From: Guyanagaster necrorhizus
Taxonomy: Eukaryota; Basidiomycota; Agaricomycetes; Agaricales; Physalacriaceae
Assembly: GCF_019112545.1 (NCBI RefSeq)
Contig: NW_025064893.1
Coordinates: 668,185-732,184 of the forward strand
Direction of reading: 5' to 3'
DNA: 64,000 nucleotides
Shown: one piece after another, positions 10,272 through 20,784 of the stretch
How the letters are laid out: each line of letters starts with the position of its first letter
How positions within the stretch are numbered: position 1 is the stretch's first letter
Notes under the pieces: generated by a model
The model's database searches: none
Told to the model about the DNA's origin: nothing
Seen by the model: only the letters and a program-made list of their open reading frames with translations
Program-made: the position numbers and the translations under genes

Positions 10272-12960
10272 TCATCCTTGCACTACAATCATCCCAGGGA
10301 ACATCTGAACCTGTGCCTGTGCTTGCACCTGTGCAGCTTCCAGTAACTTCTTCTTGCGCCCGTTCCCTGTACCCACACCTGTAGCTCCCTTCTTCTTTAG
10401 CGCAGCAGCCTCTCCTCCTGGTGTACTCCCTGCGGCTCCCACCACAGTTGTAGCTGTATTACCTGATAGAGCCGCAGAACCAGCAGGCTTTTTCTTCTTC
10501 GCGGCTGTCCCCCCTCCAGTTTTGATGATCTGCCCTAGAGGCCCTATCTTCATCTGGGCCGCTGTTGGTGCTTCGTCTGGTATCGGGGTATCTGGCGGTG
10601 GAATATTGGGGGGCGGCGGCGACGGCACAGGTATGGGTATTCGAGCACCTGAGGAGTCTGTAAGAAGGGGGTACGAGTTGAGAGTTGGAGGTGGTGGAGG
10701 TGGTGGGGCTGACATAGCTGTGATACGACTTTGATAGAAGGGCTTTGAGCAATCCGATCTGGTTGTTGACTTTTGCCCACGGTGAGAGGAACGAAAGATG
10801 GTGGTGGTTGATAGGGCGGGGCTGTTCTGACTGTTTGACACTGACGAAGAAAGTCAGTACATAAATGTCGAGGCAAAAAAGGACGTACGCAGTAGACAAC
10901 GGCCCTCTTGACCGTTTCTTGCCTTTGAGAAGCCGCTTTGGAATAGTGAAGCTTGACATGCCTAACTCCTCCGCAATACTGAGCTCGCGTAGTCTCAGAT
11001 AATCCATTCCCAAAGATTCCACAAAGTCGCCTCTGGAAAGAAGGTTTCATAAGATATGGACGAAGGGCAGAAGAAAATCACATATAGAGCCAAGACAGCA
11101 GCCTCGTCTTCATCTTCTCCTTCAAATAGGCCCTCGTCTTCCACAGCTTCGACAGCGGTCAAAAAGAAACATTTAGTATATTCAGAAAAAAGCTGTGAAA
11201 ATTGTGCTGACCGCTTCTCGATACGCCCCAACAAGCTTCTTCTCTAAACCATTCAGTCGCGATCCATAACGCCCAACGTCGTCAGAAATGTACCGCTCAA
11301 CGTCTTGGACTCGCGTCACACCACTCTCAAATAAGGTATGCAATATGATTTCCTTGAGAATCATTCAGCGACATGTACATGCCTCGACACAACTTGCGTG
11401 CTCACCTCTGCAGTCATTGTATTTGAATACTTGTCAGACAAAAATCTGATGGTACGTCCAACGTTCAAAAGATAACTCCAGCAAGCACATCCAAAGCAGA
11501 CTGTGAAGTGCCTGCGATAAGTGACGCTCGAACTACATACCACATCAACCGAGACACGGACGTACCTTGAAACCCCTTCTTGCTCATCCACTGCAAACAA
11601 TCTGTGCTGTTCTTTTCGCCGATGTCCTCTATTCTCACTTCCTTCTTCCCCAAACTCTACGGCCGTCCGTCAACATCCACTACGGCTGCCTCTTCGTCAG
11701 GCACGAGCATGCCTCCAAGCGGGTCTCCCAGTGATGACTCACTATCCTCGGTGCCGGTTCCTCCCAGTGCCGAGAACTTGACATGGCATGCCTCACTCTT
11801 CTCATCGTCCGTATGTTGTTGTTCATGAGTGTCAATAAAGACTTGGGATTCGGCCTTGGAGGGTCCGGCCGTTTCCGTCGTTTCTTGCGCTTCGGAAGTG
11901 GAGATTTGGGTGGCCGAGGCTGTGGGACCCTAAGCAGACCATTAGGAAGTAGTAGGTCAGATTGCGCTGCCATCCACCACATCTGCGTGATATCATCGCT
12001 TGAAGAGGGAAGAAAGATCGGGTATTGAGGTGCCACTCGTGCACGTTTGCGCGGGCGAGCAATCTGCTCATTCAGCTTGCGTTTCTCGTCTGTTCCCGCC
12101 TCTGGTTTCACTTCAATCGGATCTTCATCATCGCTCTGATAGTCCGGTGCGAACACCCGAAGTTCGTCGCGTGGAGGAGAGTCGCAGTTTAATTTCGCGA
12201 ACAGCGACATACCATGCTGCGTCCGAATCAGTGCTGGCGAGTCGGCAAAAGGTAAATCTCGGCGCTGTAAAGGCACAGCAGTAGGCTTGACAATAGCCTT
12301 AGCGAGGGGGCCTGAGCTCGAAGGCTGGTGATGTACCATGTGGGGTCTTGAATGTCCGTTCACCATGCCGTTCACTTTGGGACCCTGTAGTGCAGCAGGA
12401 ATTACAGGGTCAGCTCGTTCCTTGCGATCTGTGATATTTCGCAGCAACTTCTCTGCCTTACCTTTAAGCCGATTGACGCAGTGCCGTAGGGGATGATTCT
12501 AAGGCGCTGTCAGCACGAAAAGACGAGAAGATTACAGCAGAAGCACATCTCCATTGTAAGTATAACAATTGAACCATATCAAGTCCAAATCATCCTGAAA
12601 TTCGCGTTTGGACTTGTAGCTCTTCGCCTTGACCATTCTGGCCATTGTCTGGAAGTCCTGGATAAGATTTTGAATGACTGAGGCAGATCAGCAAGCAATA
12701 AACGAATTGCAGGGGCCATACTTGTGTGATAGTCCGGAGCTTCCGTCTTGGAATGATTGTCCTGGTGAACCGGCGGCTTAGCCGAGCGCGTTACACCATT
12801 GAAACGTGACGTACGAGGGAATCACAGAATGGATCTGATAGTTTGTCTCCGGCGTGCTGGAAGAGGATTACTTCACTGGGATTGAAGCAACATAACGCGA
12901 CGTATCCTGCCTTTATTGCCTCCTACCGGTGCAAAGTTCTAGACTATGTCTTCTTAATGA
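10272..12960 (-). pseudogene. spt7: SPT7-like SAGA subunit, truncated and frame-broken
   Basis: Recognisable in order on the minus strand: the second half of a bromodomain (APDYHT near 12,740, then DDLDLIWFNCYTYN, then NHPLR near 12,498), a middle region (SLLTLMNNNIRTMRRVR), a conserved helix (LLNVGRTIRFLSDKYS), a histone-fold/Bromo-TP segment (FESGVTRVQDVERYI, GLEKKLVGAYREA near 11,300-11,200), the SIPKRLLKGKKR-like block near 10,950, and a Pro/Ala/Lys-rich tail ending at 10,272. Spt7 is a structural SAGA subunit. The coding similarity changes frame without splice sites near 11,790 and 11,475 (a base missing in each) and at A-runs near 10,772 and 10,745 (one extra A in each). A TAG stands at 11,657-11,659. 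The N-terminal part is absent: sequence before about 12,960 is repeat. An alternative 84-nt intron could bypass the 11,790 and 11,658 defects but not the others. Either a pseudogene or an assembly with uncorrected indels. Confidence 0.75.
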
Positions 12961-13439
12961 GATAAGGATAAGTATGACACTCAGTCGGGCAGTGGTTGTG
13001 AAACAACTGAGGTATATGGATGTCTACAGTTGGATTATATAGTCAATCGAGAAAAGACAGGTGGCATATGTATATGTATATAGTAAGTAGGAATATAGTA
13101 ACTTAAGTAGGGACAAGTGACAATTGAAAAGGGTGACAAAGTTGAAAGAAGAACATATGGGTATATGGACAGATATCCTCCAACACTTCTTCCCCTTCCT
13201 AGGCTTGTTTCCTATCTCATACAGCACCTGTTTTGAACTTCCTTTCAAATATATCATTGTTAGCTAATTTGAATTTAAAGTTTGTCTAAGGAATGGCTGA
13301 TCCAAGCAGGAAGGACCATTCTTTCAATCAGTGGGAGCTTAAGTCTTCTGTATCTCTTACTAGGTCACAAAGCTGTATTATGCAAGTAGCAATAGGGATA
13401 CCAGTGCTGGAGGTGATGAAGGCAGAGTCAGGCAGGGTA

Positions 13440-13800
13440 AAGGGCTTTGCTTGTCAGGTAATGACTAATCCAATATTCCAATTACTTAGCTAATGCTGGG
13501 GTCTGATACCAAATGATGATGAGATAGATGATGATGATAGAGGATGATGTGAGTAGTGGTCAGTAGATCTGAGTCACCACTGTTGAACACCAATGAGAAA
13601 GTTGCACCAAGAGTCAAAGAGAGTAGTTGGTAAATTGGCCATTAGCTTGAGACTGGGATTACAAGTGATGAACTACTTCCTAAATACTGTTCTAGAAAGC
13701 CTTGGCTCTACAGACTGCTACAGTTCAGTTTCAATATGCTCATTGCATATCTGGTGTGGTCTCCAATAGCACTATTCCCTGGAGATTCTGGAGATTCATT
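13440..13800. repeat. Inverted repeat, left arm (partner 16,330-16,725)
   Basis: The stretch containing GACTAATCCAATATTCCAAT and, further on, TTAGCTTGAGACTG matches the reverse complement of 16,330-16,725 over several blocks (for example ATTAGCTTGAGACTGG on the minus strand near 16,500). The pair encloses oppositely oriented gypsy relics, so two related elements inserted head to head or one was inverted. Confidence 0.65.
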
Positions 13801-14640
13801 CAGACTTCAAACTCATACTTCACTCCCATGAGATAGTGCCACCATTCATATTCATGATGGCCAGCAGTTCTCTATTATAGATCTCATAGTTGCACTCAGT
13901 CACTATCAGCACTTTCAATAAGTATATAATGGACTTCTACTGCTTGTGCTGTTCTTGGCTCAAAATAGCCCCTAGCACCTTTTCTGATGTGTCAGCTTCT
14001 ACTCAGAACTTCCTGGCATTGATTGGGATTGCTACAATAGGGTCTGAAGTGATGTGCTTTTTAATTTCTTGAAATGCTTCCTTCTGTTTATTGCTCTATT
14101 CTCATTTAACTTTTCCAGTAAACTGGGTGAGTGGTAATGCTACTTGGCTGTATCCTTCAATAAACTTCAATAAAAATTGGTGAATCCTAGGAACAACTGT
14201 AGTTTCCACTTTTTAGCTGGCCTTAGCCACTCTTATTTTCTGGTGATCTTTACCAAATTCATCTGTAGTTTTCCTTCCAAGATTATCAAGCCTAAGTACT
14301 CAGTTTTTAAGATCTCAAACTCATATTTTTCTGGTTTCAAACATAATTTATTTTCTCATAAAATCTAGAGTATCTAGTGCATCAGCTTCCAATGTTCTTT
14401 AAGTCTTTAGAGAAAATCATAATATCATCCAGATAAATAGTCACCTTTCTCTGAGTGATGAGATCTCTGAATAGATTATTCATCATTGTCTGAAAAGTGG
14501 CCAGCAAATTTGTGAGTCCAAAGAACATAACTAGCAGCTCAAATAGTCTTCAGTTGATGTAGAATGTGACCTTTCACTCATCTCCTTCTTGAATCTTAAT
14601 GTGATAGAATGCTATGAATAGACTCTTTATCAGAATGAGT
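13800..14640 (-). pseudogene. Gypsy reverse transcriptase/RNase H relic
   Basis: On the minus strand, fragments of a Ty3/gypsy reverse transcriptase are legible, including [11 protein letters not shown] near 14,440 (the YLDD active site), LCLKPEKYEFEILKTEYLGL and a following RNase H-like part. Many stops and frame changes interrupt it. It is older than the element at 250-8,191. Confidence 0.75.
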
Positions 14641-14929
14641 CAGTGAAACTCTATGACTCTAGTTTACTCATAACACAGTATATAAGTAGCTAAATATTGT
14701 GAAATAAAAAATCTCTTTTCATCTCTTAAAAACAACCTCTCAAGTGTGAACTCTTACTATTGGATCTGAGTCAGGCTAGAGAGTATCATGACATTGAAGC
14801 TGTTGAAAGAGAAATACTTGACTTCAGACTATACCTATACAGCTATTTATATCAACTGCTTGCTAGTTGATTGAACTATTCCACTAGACCTGATTGGACT
14901 TAAAGCATGTGAAACCTCATTATACTTCA

Positions 14930-15800
14930 TATCATATATGTGCATCATGGCATGCCAAACAAAATCATCTTGAACAGAGATCCTCAGTTCATATTACAGT
15001 TTATCAAGAAACTGTACAAACTACTTGAAATCATGAGAAACCTATTAACAGTGTATTACCCTCAGTCAGATGAACAGATAGAGTGGGTCAATCAGAAAAT
15101 GAAAAAGTACCTATGCATATTTATTAATCACCATCAGGATGATTAGATGAAATGGCTTCACATATAATAACCACTAAAACTGTGCTACTTGGTTTTCACT
15201 ATTTCATCTTACAACAGAAATGAACACTAGTACCAGAATGAACCTCTTATAAAGAAATAGACAAGTACTCTGAGAAAATGAGTTTGTGACTATAATGAAG
15301 CAAATCCAGAAGGAAGCTGAAAAGTCTTTGACCAAGGCAGTGAAGATTATGAAATGCCAGTACAATAAGAGGAAGAGACTATTGCACAACTATCAAGTTA
15401 GCAACAAGATCATGTTGAACATGAAAAAGTTGGACAACAAGTTCAGAGGACTCTTCATAGTCAAATAGAAAATAGGCAAAGGCACCTATAAACTGGAGAT
15501 ACTAAAGACTTGGAAAGTATATCCAGTCTTCAATGAAAATCTTTTAAAGCTATTTAGGGAGGCTGAATTCCTGAATCAGGAAGCACCCTCTCTATCAGGG
15601 CCAGTAGTAGTAGACAGTGAGAAAGAATATGAGATTGACAAAATCCTGAATGACAGAGTATAATATTGCTACCATGAGGATTTAGTATATTTCAAGGGCT
15701 ATGGCAATGAGGAGAACCAGTGATACATAGAGAAGGATCTGCTGCATGCCAAAAAACTCATCACCAAATGCATAGTAAAGCAAAACCCACTCACTTAAAT
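14930..15800 (+). pseudogene. Gypsy integrase and chromodomain relic
   Basis: Plus-strand fragments read as the integrase core (NRDPQFILQF, PQSDEQIEWVNQKMKKYL near 14,970-15,110), an integrase C-terminal part (near 15,340-15,560) and a chromodomain-like part (YEIDKILNDRV, then YFKGYGNEENQ near 15,630-15,720). Stops at several points, for example about 15,469 and 15,661. The opposite strand to the reverse transcriptase relic just upstream, so at least two elements are involved. Confidence 0.78.
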
Positions 15801-16329
15801 CAAGCAATAGATGAGGAGAGTGCTCTTTGACAAGTGGGATATGAACTATGACTCAAAGACCTCTTTGAAAAGAAATGACACCTGTTTGAAACTGTAAAAT
15901 TGTACAGTTGGAAGAATGATGAAGAGCTGAAGGCAGAGAAGGATCTTTGTAGACTAACCATATCCATTGGACTGAATATGCAACTTTTCAGTAGAAATCA
16001 ACAGCAAAGACAAGGCTGAAGAACTTTTTCTGGATTTACTCTAAGTAGTCAAGGACAACTGCCTTGAGAAGAGGGTAATATCATGATTTTTGACCTTTAT
16101 CTTATATAACTATAACCATCTTATCTTATCACTGATGCATCTGACATTCTAACACTTAGTCAAGCTGACTCTCACTCTCAGATATGCAGGAACCTCACTG
16201 AGACTGCCTGGAACTGTGCATAACTATGCACTTACTCAGTAACCTGCTGCTGCAGCACTCAAGCAGCTTGCCATAATGCAAAAAGTGCATGCTGCCTTAG
16301 TATCTGTTAGCAAACAGAAGAAAATAATC

Positions 16330-16725
16330 TCATAGATAGTAGGCAATGATGCTCTTTAGTGGAGCAGTGAATTGTGCTATTGAAGACCACATAGAATATG
16401 CAATGAGCATGTTATAAACTGAACCATAGTGGCCTGTAAAGCTAAGACTTTCTAACACAGTATTTAAGAAGTAGTTTATTATCTGTAACTCCAGTCTCAA
16501 GCTAATATTCAATTTACCAACTATTTTCTTTGACTACTAGTGTGACACTCTGATCAGTGTTTTATGCTAGCAACTCAGATCAACCACTACTTGCTTTATC
16601 CCTCTATCTTATCATTATTATTTATCTTCTTCTTTTGAAACTTCAGCATTGGACTCTGGCATTAGCTAAATAATTAGAATATTGGATTAGTCATCATCTG
16701 ACAAGTAAGAAGGATCAAGCACCTA
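16330..16725. repeat. Inverted repeat, right arm (partner 13,440-13,800)
   Basis: Reverse-complement match to the left arm, ending directly before an LTR-like unit at 16,730. It is therefore probably the 3' internal end of the plus-strand gypsy relic. Confidence 0.62.
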
Positions 16726-16729
16726 AAAC

Positions 16730-16920
16730 TGTTGTATTACAGTTTCTTCAGCAGTTGAAGAAAAAATATTATCAATCGATAGTGAGATAAAGTGTTATGA
16801 ATTGAATTATAAATAAAGATCTCATTAGAGTGTGTATATAACTGGTAGGATTCTTATCTATTATCTGTCCTTGATCTAAAATTTATACTACTCTACACTT
16901 GTTTCTACTATTGATAAGCC
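16730..16920 (+). repeat. LTR-like unit, plus orientation
   Basis: Begins TGTTGTATTACAG and contains GTGTGTATATAACTGGTAGG, a TATA-like promoter region. An inverted copy lies at 17,370-17,560 with the same order of blocks. It probably represents the LTR of the relic at 14,930-16,725. The far end is not clear. Confidence 0.55.
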
Positions 16921-17369
16921 TTCCAGCTCTGTATACTAAGTATAATTTTTTGTCTCTATCTCTTGGATGGACTTTTATAAAGTAAACTGTTGCTATTTCA
17001 ATCCAATTTAAACCAAGAAAAACAAGTTATTTAACTAATATTCACTCTTGTTTTCTCTCAGCATAGAATCTCTACTATTAGCTCTTAGACATATCATACT
17101 TTAGACTATATATCACTGTTACATCTAATTAGTTTATGATATTATGATTTTTATTTTTGAAATCTTATGAAACAAAAGTCAGTTGCAGTAATAAATTACT
17201 GAGACTGTTATTTTATTTGATTAGCAGAAGGTTACTCTCATAAGAAGTATTGAAGAATGCTTGAAATATTGAAATAATGCAGTACTTATTACTAATTGAC
17301 CTTATTATGCTCTATATAGTATCAGTAGGAGAAAGATAATAATATACTAAGAATTTTACTAGTATATGA

Positions 17370-17560
17370 ATTGATACAGCAGAATTGAGTGTAAAGTAGT
17401 ATAAAATCTAGATCAAGGATAGACAATAAAGAGAGAACCTATCAGTTATACACACTCTAAGAAGACTTCTACCTATAATCTAATCTAGAATATCTCATCT
17501 CACTATTGATTGATAATGCTTTTATTTCAACTGCTGAAAAAACTGTAATACAACAGTTTT
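17370..17560 (-). repeat. LTR-like unit, minus orientation
   Basis: Read on the minus strand, it repeats the blocks of 16,730-16,920 (TGTTGTATTACAG, AGAGTGTGTATAACTG, TCCTTGATCTAGA). Confidence 0.55.
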
Positions 17561-17659
17561 TGATCTTTTTTACTTCTAACAACTGATATTCTCAAAGTAT
17601 AGAAAAACTCTATTAAAGCCAATCCCTTATCTTTTACTATCTTAAGGACACTGACTCAT

Positions 17660-18055
17660 ATTGCAGAGCAATATTCTTTTCACAACTTGTATAACTCTTT
17701 TGATAAGATTAATAAAGTTTGCTATTAGAATCTTATTTGTTTCACAAAGAACAGTATTTTCTTTGCTCACATATAGAGTCATCACTTAACAGTTTCTCAC
17801 TAAAACTAAAACTATATTACCTTAACCAGATTATAGCTAAATACTTCACACTACAATTAAGCAGCTCTACTTTATAATCTATCTCTATTGAAAAAAGATA
17901 ACAAAGAACTTTCATAGATTTTATACTGCTTATAGAATCAAACTACTTCTGGTTTTTTTCACTACTCTCACAGAATGCTTTAGTCACTGCATAAGAATGT
18001 ACAACTAAATTTGCATAAATCAGCCTTCAGATTCTGTATTGATTAATGCTGATAA
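17660..18055. repeat. Long inverted repeat, left arm (partners 18,095-18,372 and 18,830-18,920)
   Basis: Blocks such as CCAGATTATAGCTAAATAC (17,826 on) and ACAGAATGCTTTAGTCACT (17,971 on) recur in reverse complement at about 18,350 and 18,180, with a loop of only about 40 bp around 18,055-18,095. The outer part of the arm (17,660-17,760) matches the reverse complement of 18,830-18,920. Confidence 0.75.
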
Positions 18056-18094
18056 AGTTATAGACTTCTATAGATAGTTAATACAAATTCTTGA

Positions 18095-18372
18095 TGATAA
18101 GTGTTAATCAGTATAGAATCTGAAGACTGGTTTATGCAAAGCTAATTATGCACTTCTGTGTAGTGACTAAAGCATTCTGTAAGGATAGTGAAGAAAAACC
18201 TTTAGGAGTTTATTTCTGCTAATAATATAAAATCTAAAAGAGTTTTTTGATATCTTCTCACAATAAAAAAAGAAGTTGTATCAAGTGAGAGACTATACTA
18301 TGAGACTATCTAATTGCAGAGTGAGGTATTTAGCTATAATCTGGTCAAAGTAATATTGCTTTTGGTTCTAAT
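18095..18372. repeat. Long inverted repeat, right arm
   Basis: Reverse-complement partner of about 17,803-18,055, diverged mostly at single bases, with the inner end next to the short loop. Confidence 0.75.
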
Positions 18373-20784
18373 AGCTAAAGGTTAAAGGATTGCTTTATAT
18401 ATGAGTGAGAAAAACTTTGGTGTTTATTAATAAAGGTTTTAAAGCTTTAGAAGCAAGCTAAGACCAATACTCTAGTTACAAGCAGAGATCTATGGTTGCT
18501 TTATATGCAAGTATAGTTTTATGATTTCTTTATAGCACTGGACAAAAGTTAATGTATTTTTACCTACAGATATATAGAAAATATTTATAGTTTTTTTTAC
18601 TGAAAAGAGTTTAAGAAATATTTAAAAGTTTTCACTATTTTATGCAAAATTTGCAAAATATAATGAAAAGTTCTAAATATTTTTATTATTTTTTCTATAA
18701 AAATACTTAAAAGAAATTTTGAATAGTTTCTGTGTATTTAGAAGTAAAAATATATAAATTTTAGTCTAATGTGAGTGAATAAAGAAAACTATATTTTTCA
18801 GGATAAAGAAAATAATATTTCTTAATAAGACAAACAAGATTCTAGTAGCAAGCTTTATGAGCTTATTAAAGAGTTTTGCAAAGATACTTCTCTAGTTATA
18901 AGAAGAGTGCTGCTCTATAGTATGGATCAATGTCTTAAGATGATGAATAAAAGATTGATCTTAATAAGATTTTTTATTCTTTGATAGTGTTAGTCAGTTA
19001 GAAGTAACTATATCATTGATACATAGTGTATACATCCAGCCCTAAAATTTGTGAATTTTAAACAATATACTCACAAAGCTGAAGTCTGTATAGCTAGCCA
19101 TTCAAATGCTATAGTGGAGGCTCTAAGCTGACAGCCACAGCTGGAAATGCTAAGTTCAATTTGGACTTAGAGAACTAACTTCACATTGAGATGATACTCC
19201 TAAGTTGAATTGAACTTGCTTCTGAGCTAGCCAATATAAAATATTAATAAGATCATATTATTTATAGATTCTATACTTTTTACTCATGTATAAAAGAATA
19301 GAAGAGAGAGGGAATCACATGCAAGTGATCCATCCCCATGATTAGACCTTCTAGCTCACTGTAGTTAGTCTCTGGATCAAAGGCTTTGTGTCTAATCTCT
19401 ACTTGAGTAGCTTTGTTGCTAAGTCACCTTGTATTGAATAGAATTAGAGTTCTTAATTAAACTTTGGGTTTTAGCATAATTTGGGTTCCAGCTTAATAAG
19501 AGTGTCAGTATCAGAATACAAGTTCTTCAGTTTTGAGGACCACTAGTTGACTACAAGTGCAGCTAGTCAAGCCTAAGTGCTTGAGAGACTTAGTATTAGA
19601 CTTTGGCATTTATTGGGTTTTGGAGTATTTTAAGCTAAGCAGAGCACAGTAGCTCATTATGTTAAGTCTCAATTTGCATATTGTGTCCTATCCACACTAC
19701 TCTTGCAAATATTGCATCTTAGAAAGCAAACTAATATTGAATTAACAGTCTTTATACAATTGTTCTTAATTTATTTGAGTCTGCAGAGTGCTTCTATTAT
19801 ACTTGAAACACCTGAACTCAACAATATTGGTGATGGTGTATAGAGTAATTAAGCCTTAGTGACTGAGAGCTCACTTCTCTTTTGCTTGTCTTAGTGGCTT
19901 AGCCATTACTGAGCACATCACTATAACTATATGAGCTTAAATCATTGATAGTATGAGTCATAACTGTATCTGTCAACTATAATTTTGTCAATGCCATGTG
20001 ACTCCAATATTCTTTTATTCTGGGTAGACAAATAAGGACCTTAGTATCTGTCAGATCACAGCAGATTTTAGGCTAAAATACCTATATTCAGTGAACTCAT
20101 ATTGAACCTGTATTTTTTTGTCAATACACAAACCCTATACAGTATGGTTATGGTACCCATGTCAACTGTCCCATAATTCTGTAAATACAGATATAGTGCA
20201 GATCCCTAAATGAAATGAAGAGTGAGAACAGTACAAGAATCCTTTCTGAATTCATCACAAGAGAAGATCTAGTTAAACATGAGAACTTTTGTAGTATTGA
20301 TACTGTGCAGGACATGTGGATGTGTGCTATTGTGCATAATAATAACTATGGGGCCTTTGGTGGTGGTCATAATCAAAATCTGACTTTCATCATGCACTGC
20401 CAGTGGTTCCAGAAGCAAATTGTGGCAGCTTCATTTTGTCATTCTCACACTTTGAATATTGTATATTCCAAGGCTCTATTACATGCATAATATAGATTTT
20501 TTTAGACTTACGTATGAGGGTCTGGCATTCGTGATGAAGACATGGGCTGTAGGCTTGTTTTTTTGAGTATTAATTGAGCTCTCCGAACTGCGAGTGATGT
20601 CCCGGTCCGGGTTTGGAAACACATGGCGTGGCGAAGATGCCGCAAGTAAATACCTGTACACTCTTTCATTCCCCTTCATCCGACATCGAAGAGGTAGTGC
20701 GTCCTCAACGACGACTCAAGGCACCTCAGGAGATAACCTACACACCACCGACGCTCACGATATCACTGACGACCACTAACGATA

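Larger units (their letters stand above)
13050..20510. other. AT-rich, CpG-depleted transposon graveyard
   Basis: About 7.4 kb without an intact gene. Reading every line, I find a single CpG (16,777-16,778) between 13,046 and 20,511, while the flanking genes are rich in CpG. Contents: degenerate reverse transcriptase, integrase and chromodomain, LTR-like units, and several large inverted repeats. From 18,400 to 20,500 I recognise no gene beyond repeat-like sequence. Composition and content point to old retroelements mutated by long-term CpG methylation and deamination. Confidence 0.85.

Noticed and set aside
10354..10734. Plus-strand ORF of 126 codons
   Set aside because: Shadow of the Pro/Ala/Lys-rich tail of the minus-strand SPT7-like gene.
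11653..11740. An 84-nt intron that would remove the TAG and one frame change in the SPT7-like gene
   Set aside because: Possible by splice consensus, but the removed part is coding-like in a neighbouring frame and the other frame changes remain.
20215..20490. 91-codon ORF at the right edge of the AT-rich island
   Set aside because: No motif, CpG-free repeat composition; probably a chance frame in transposon debris.
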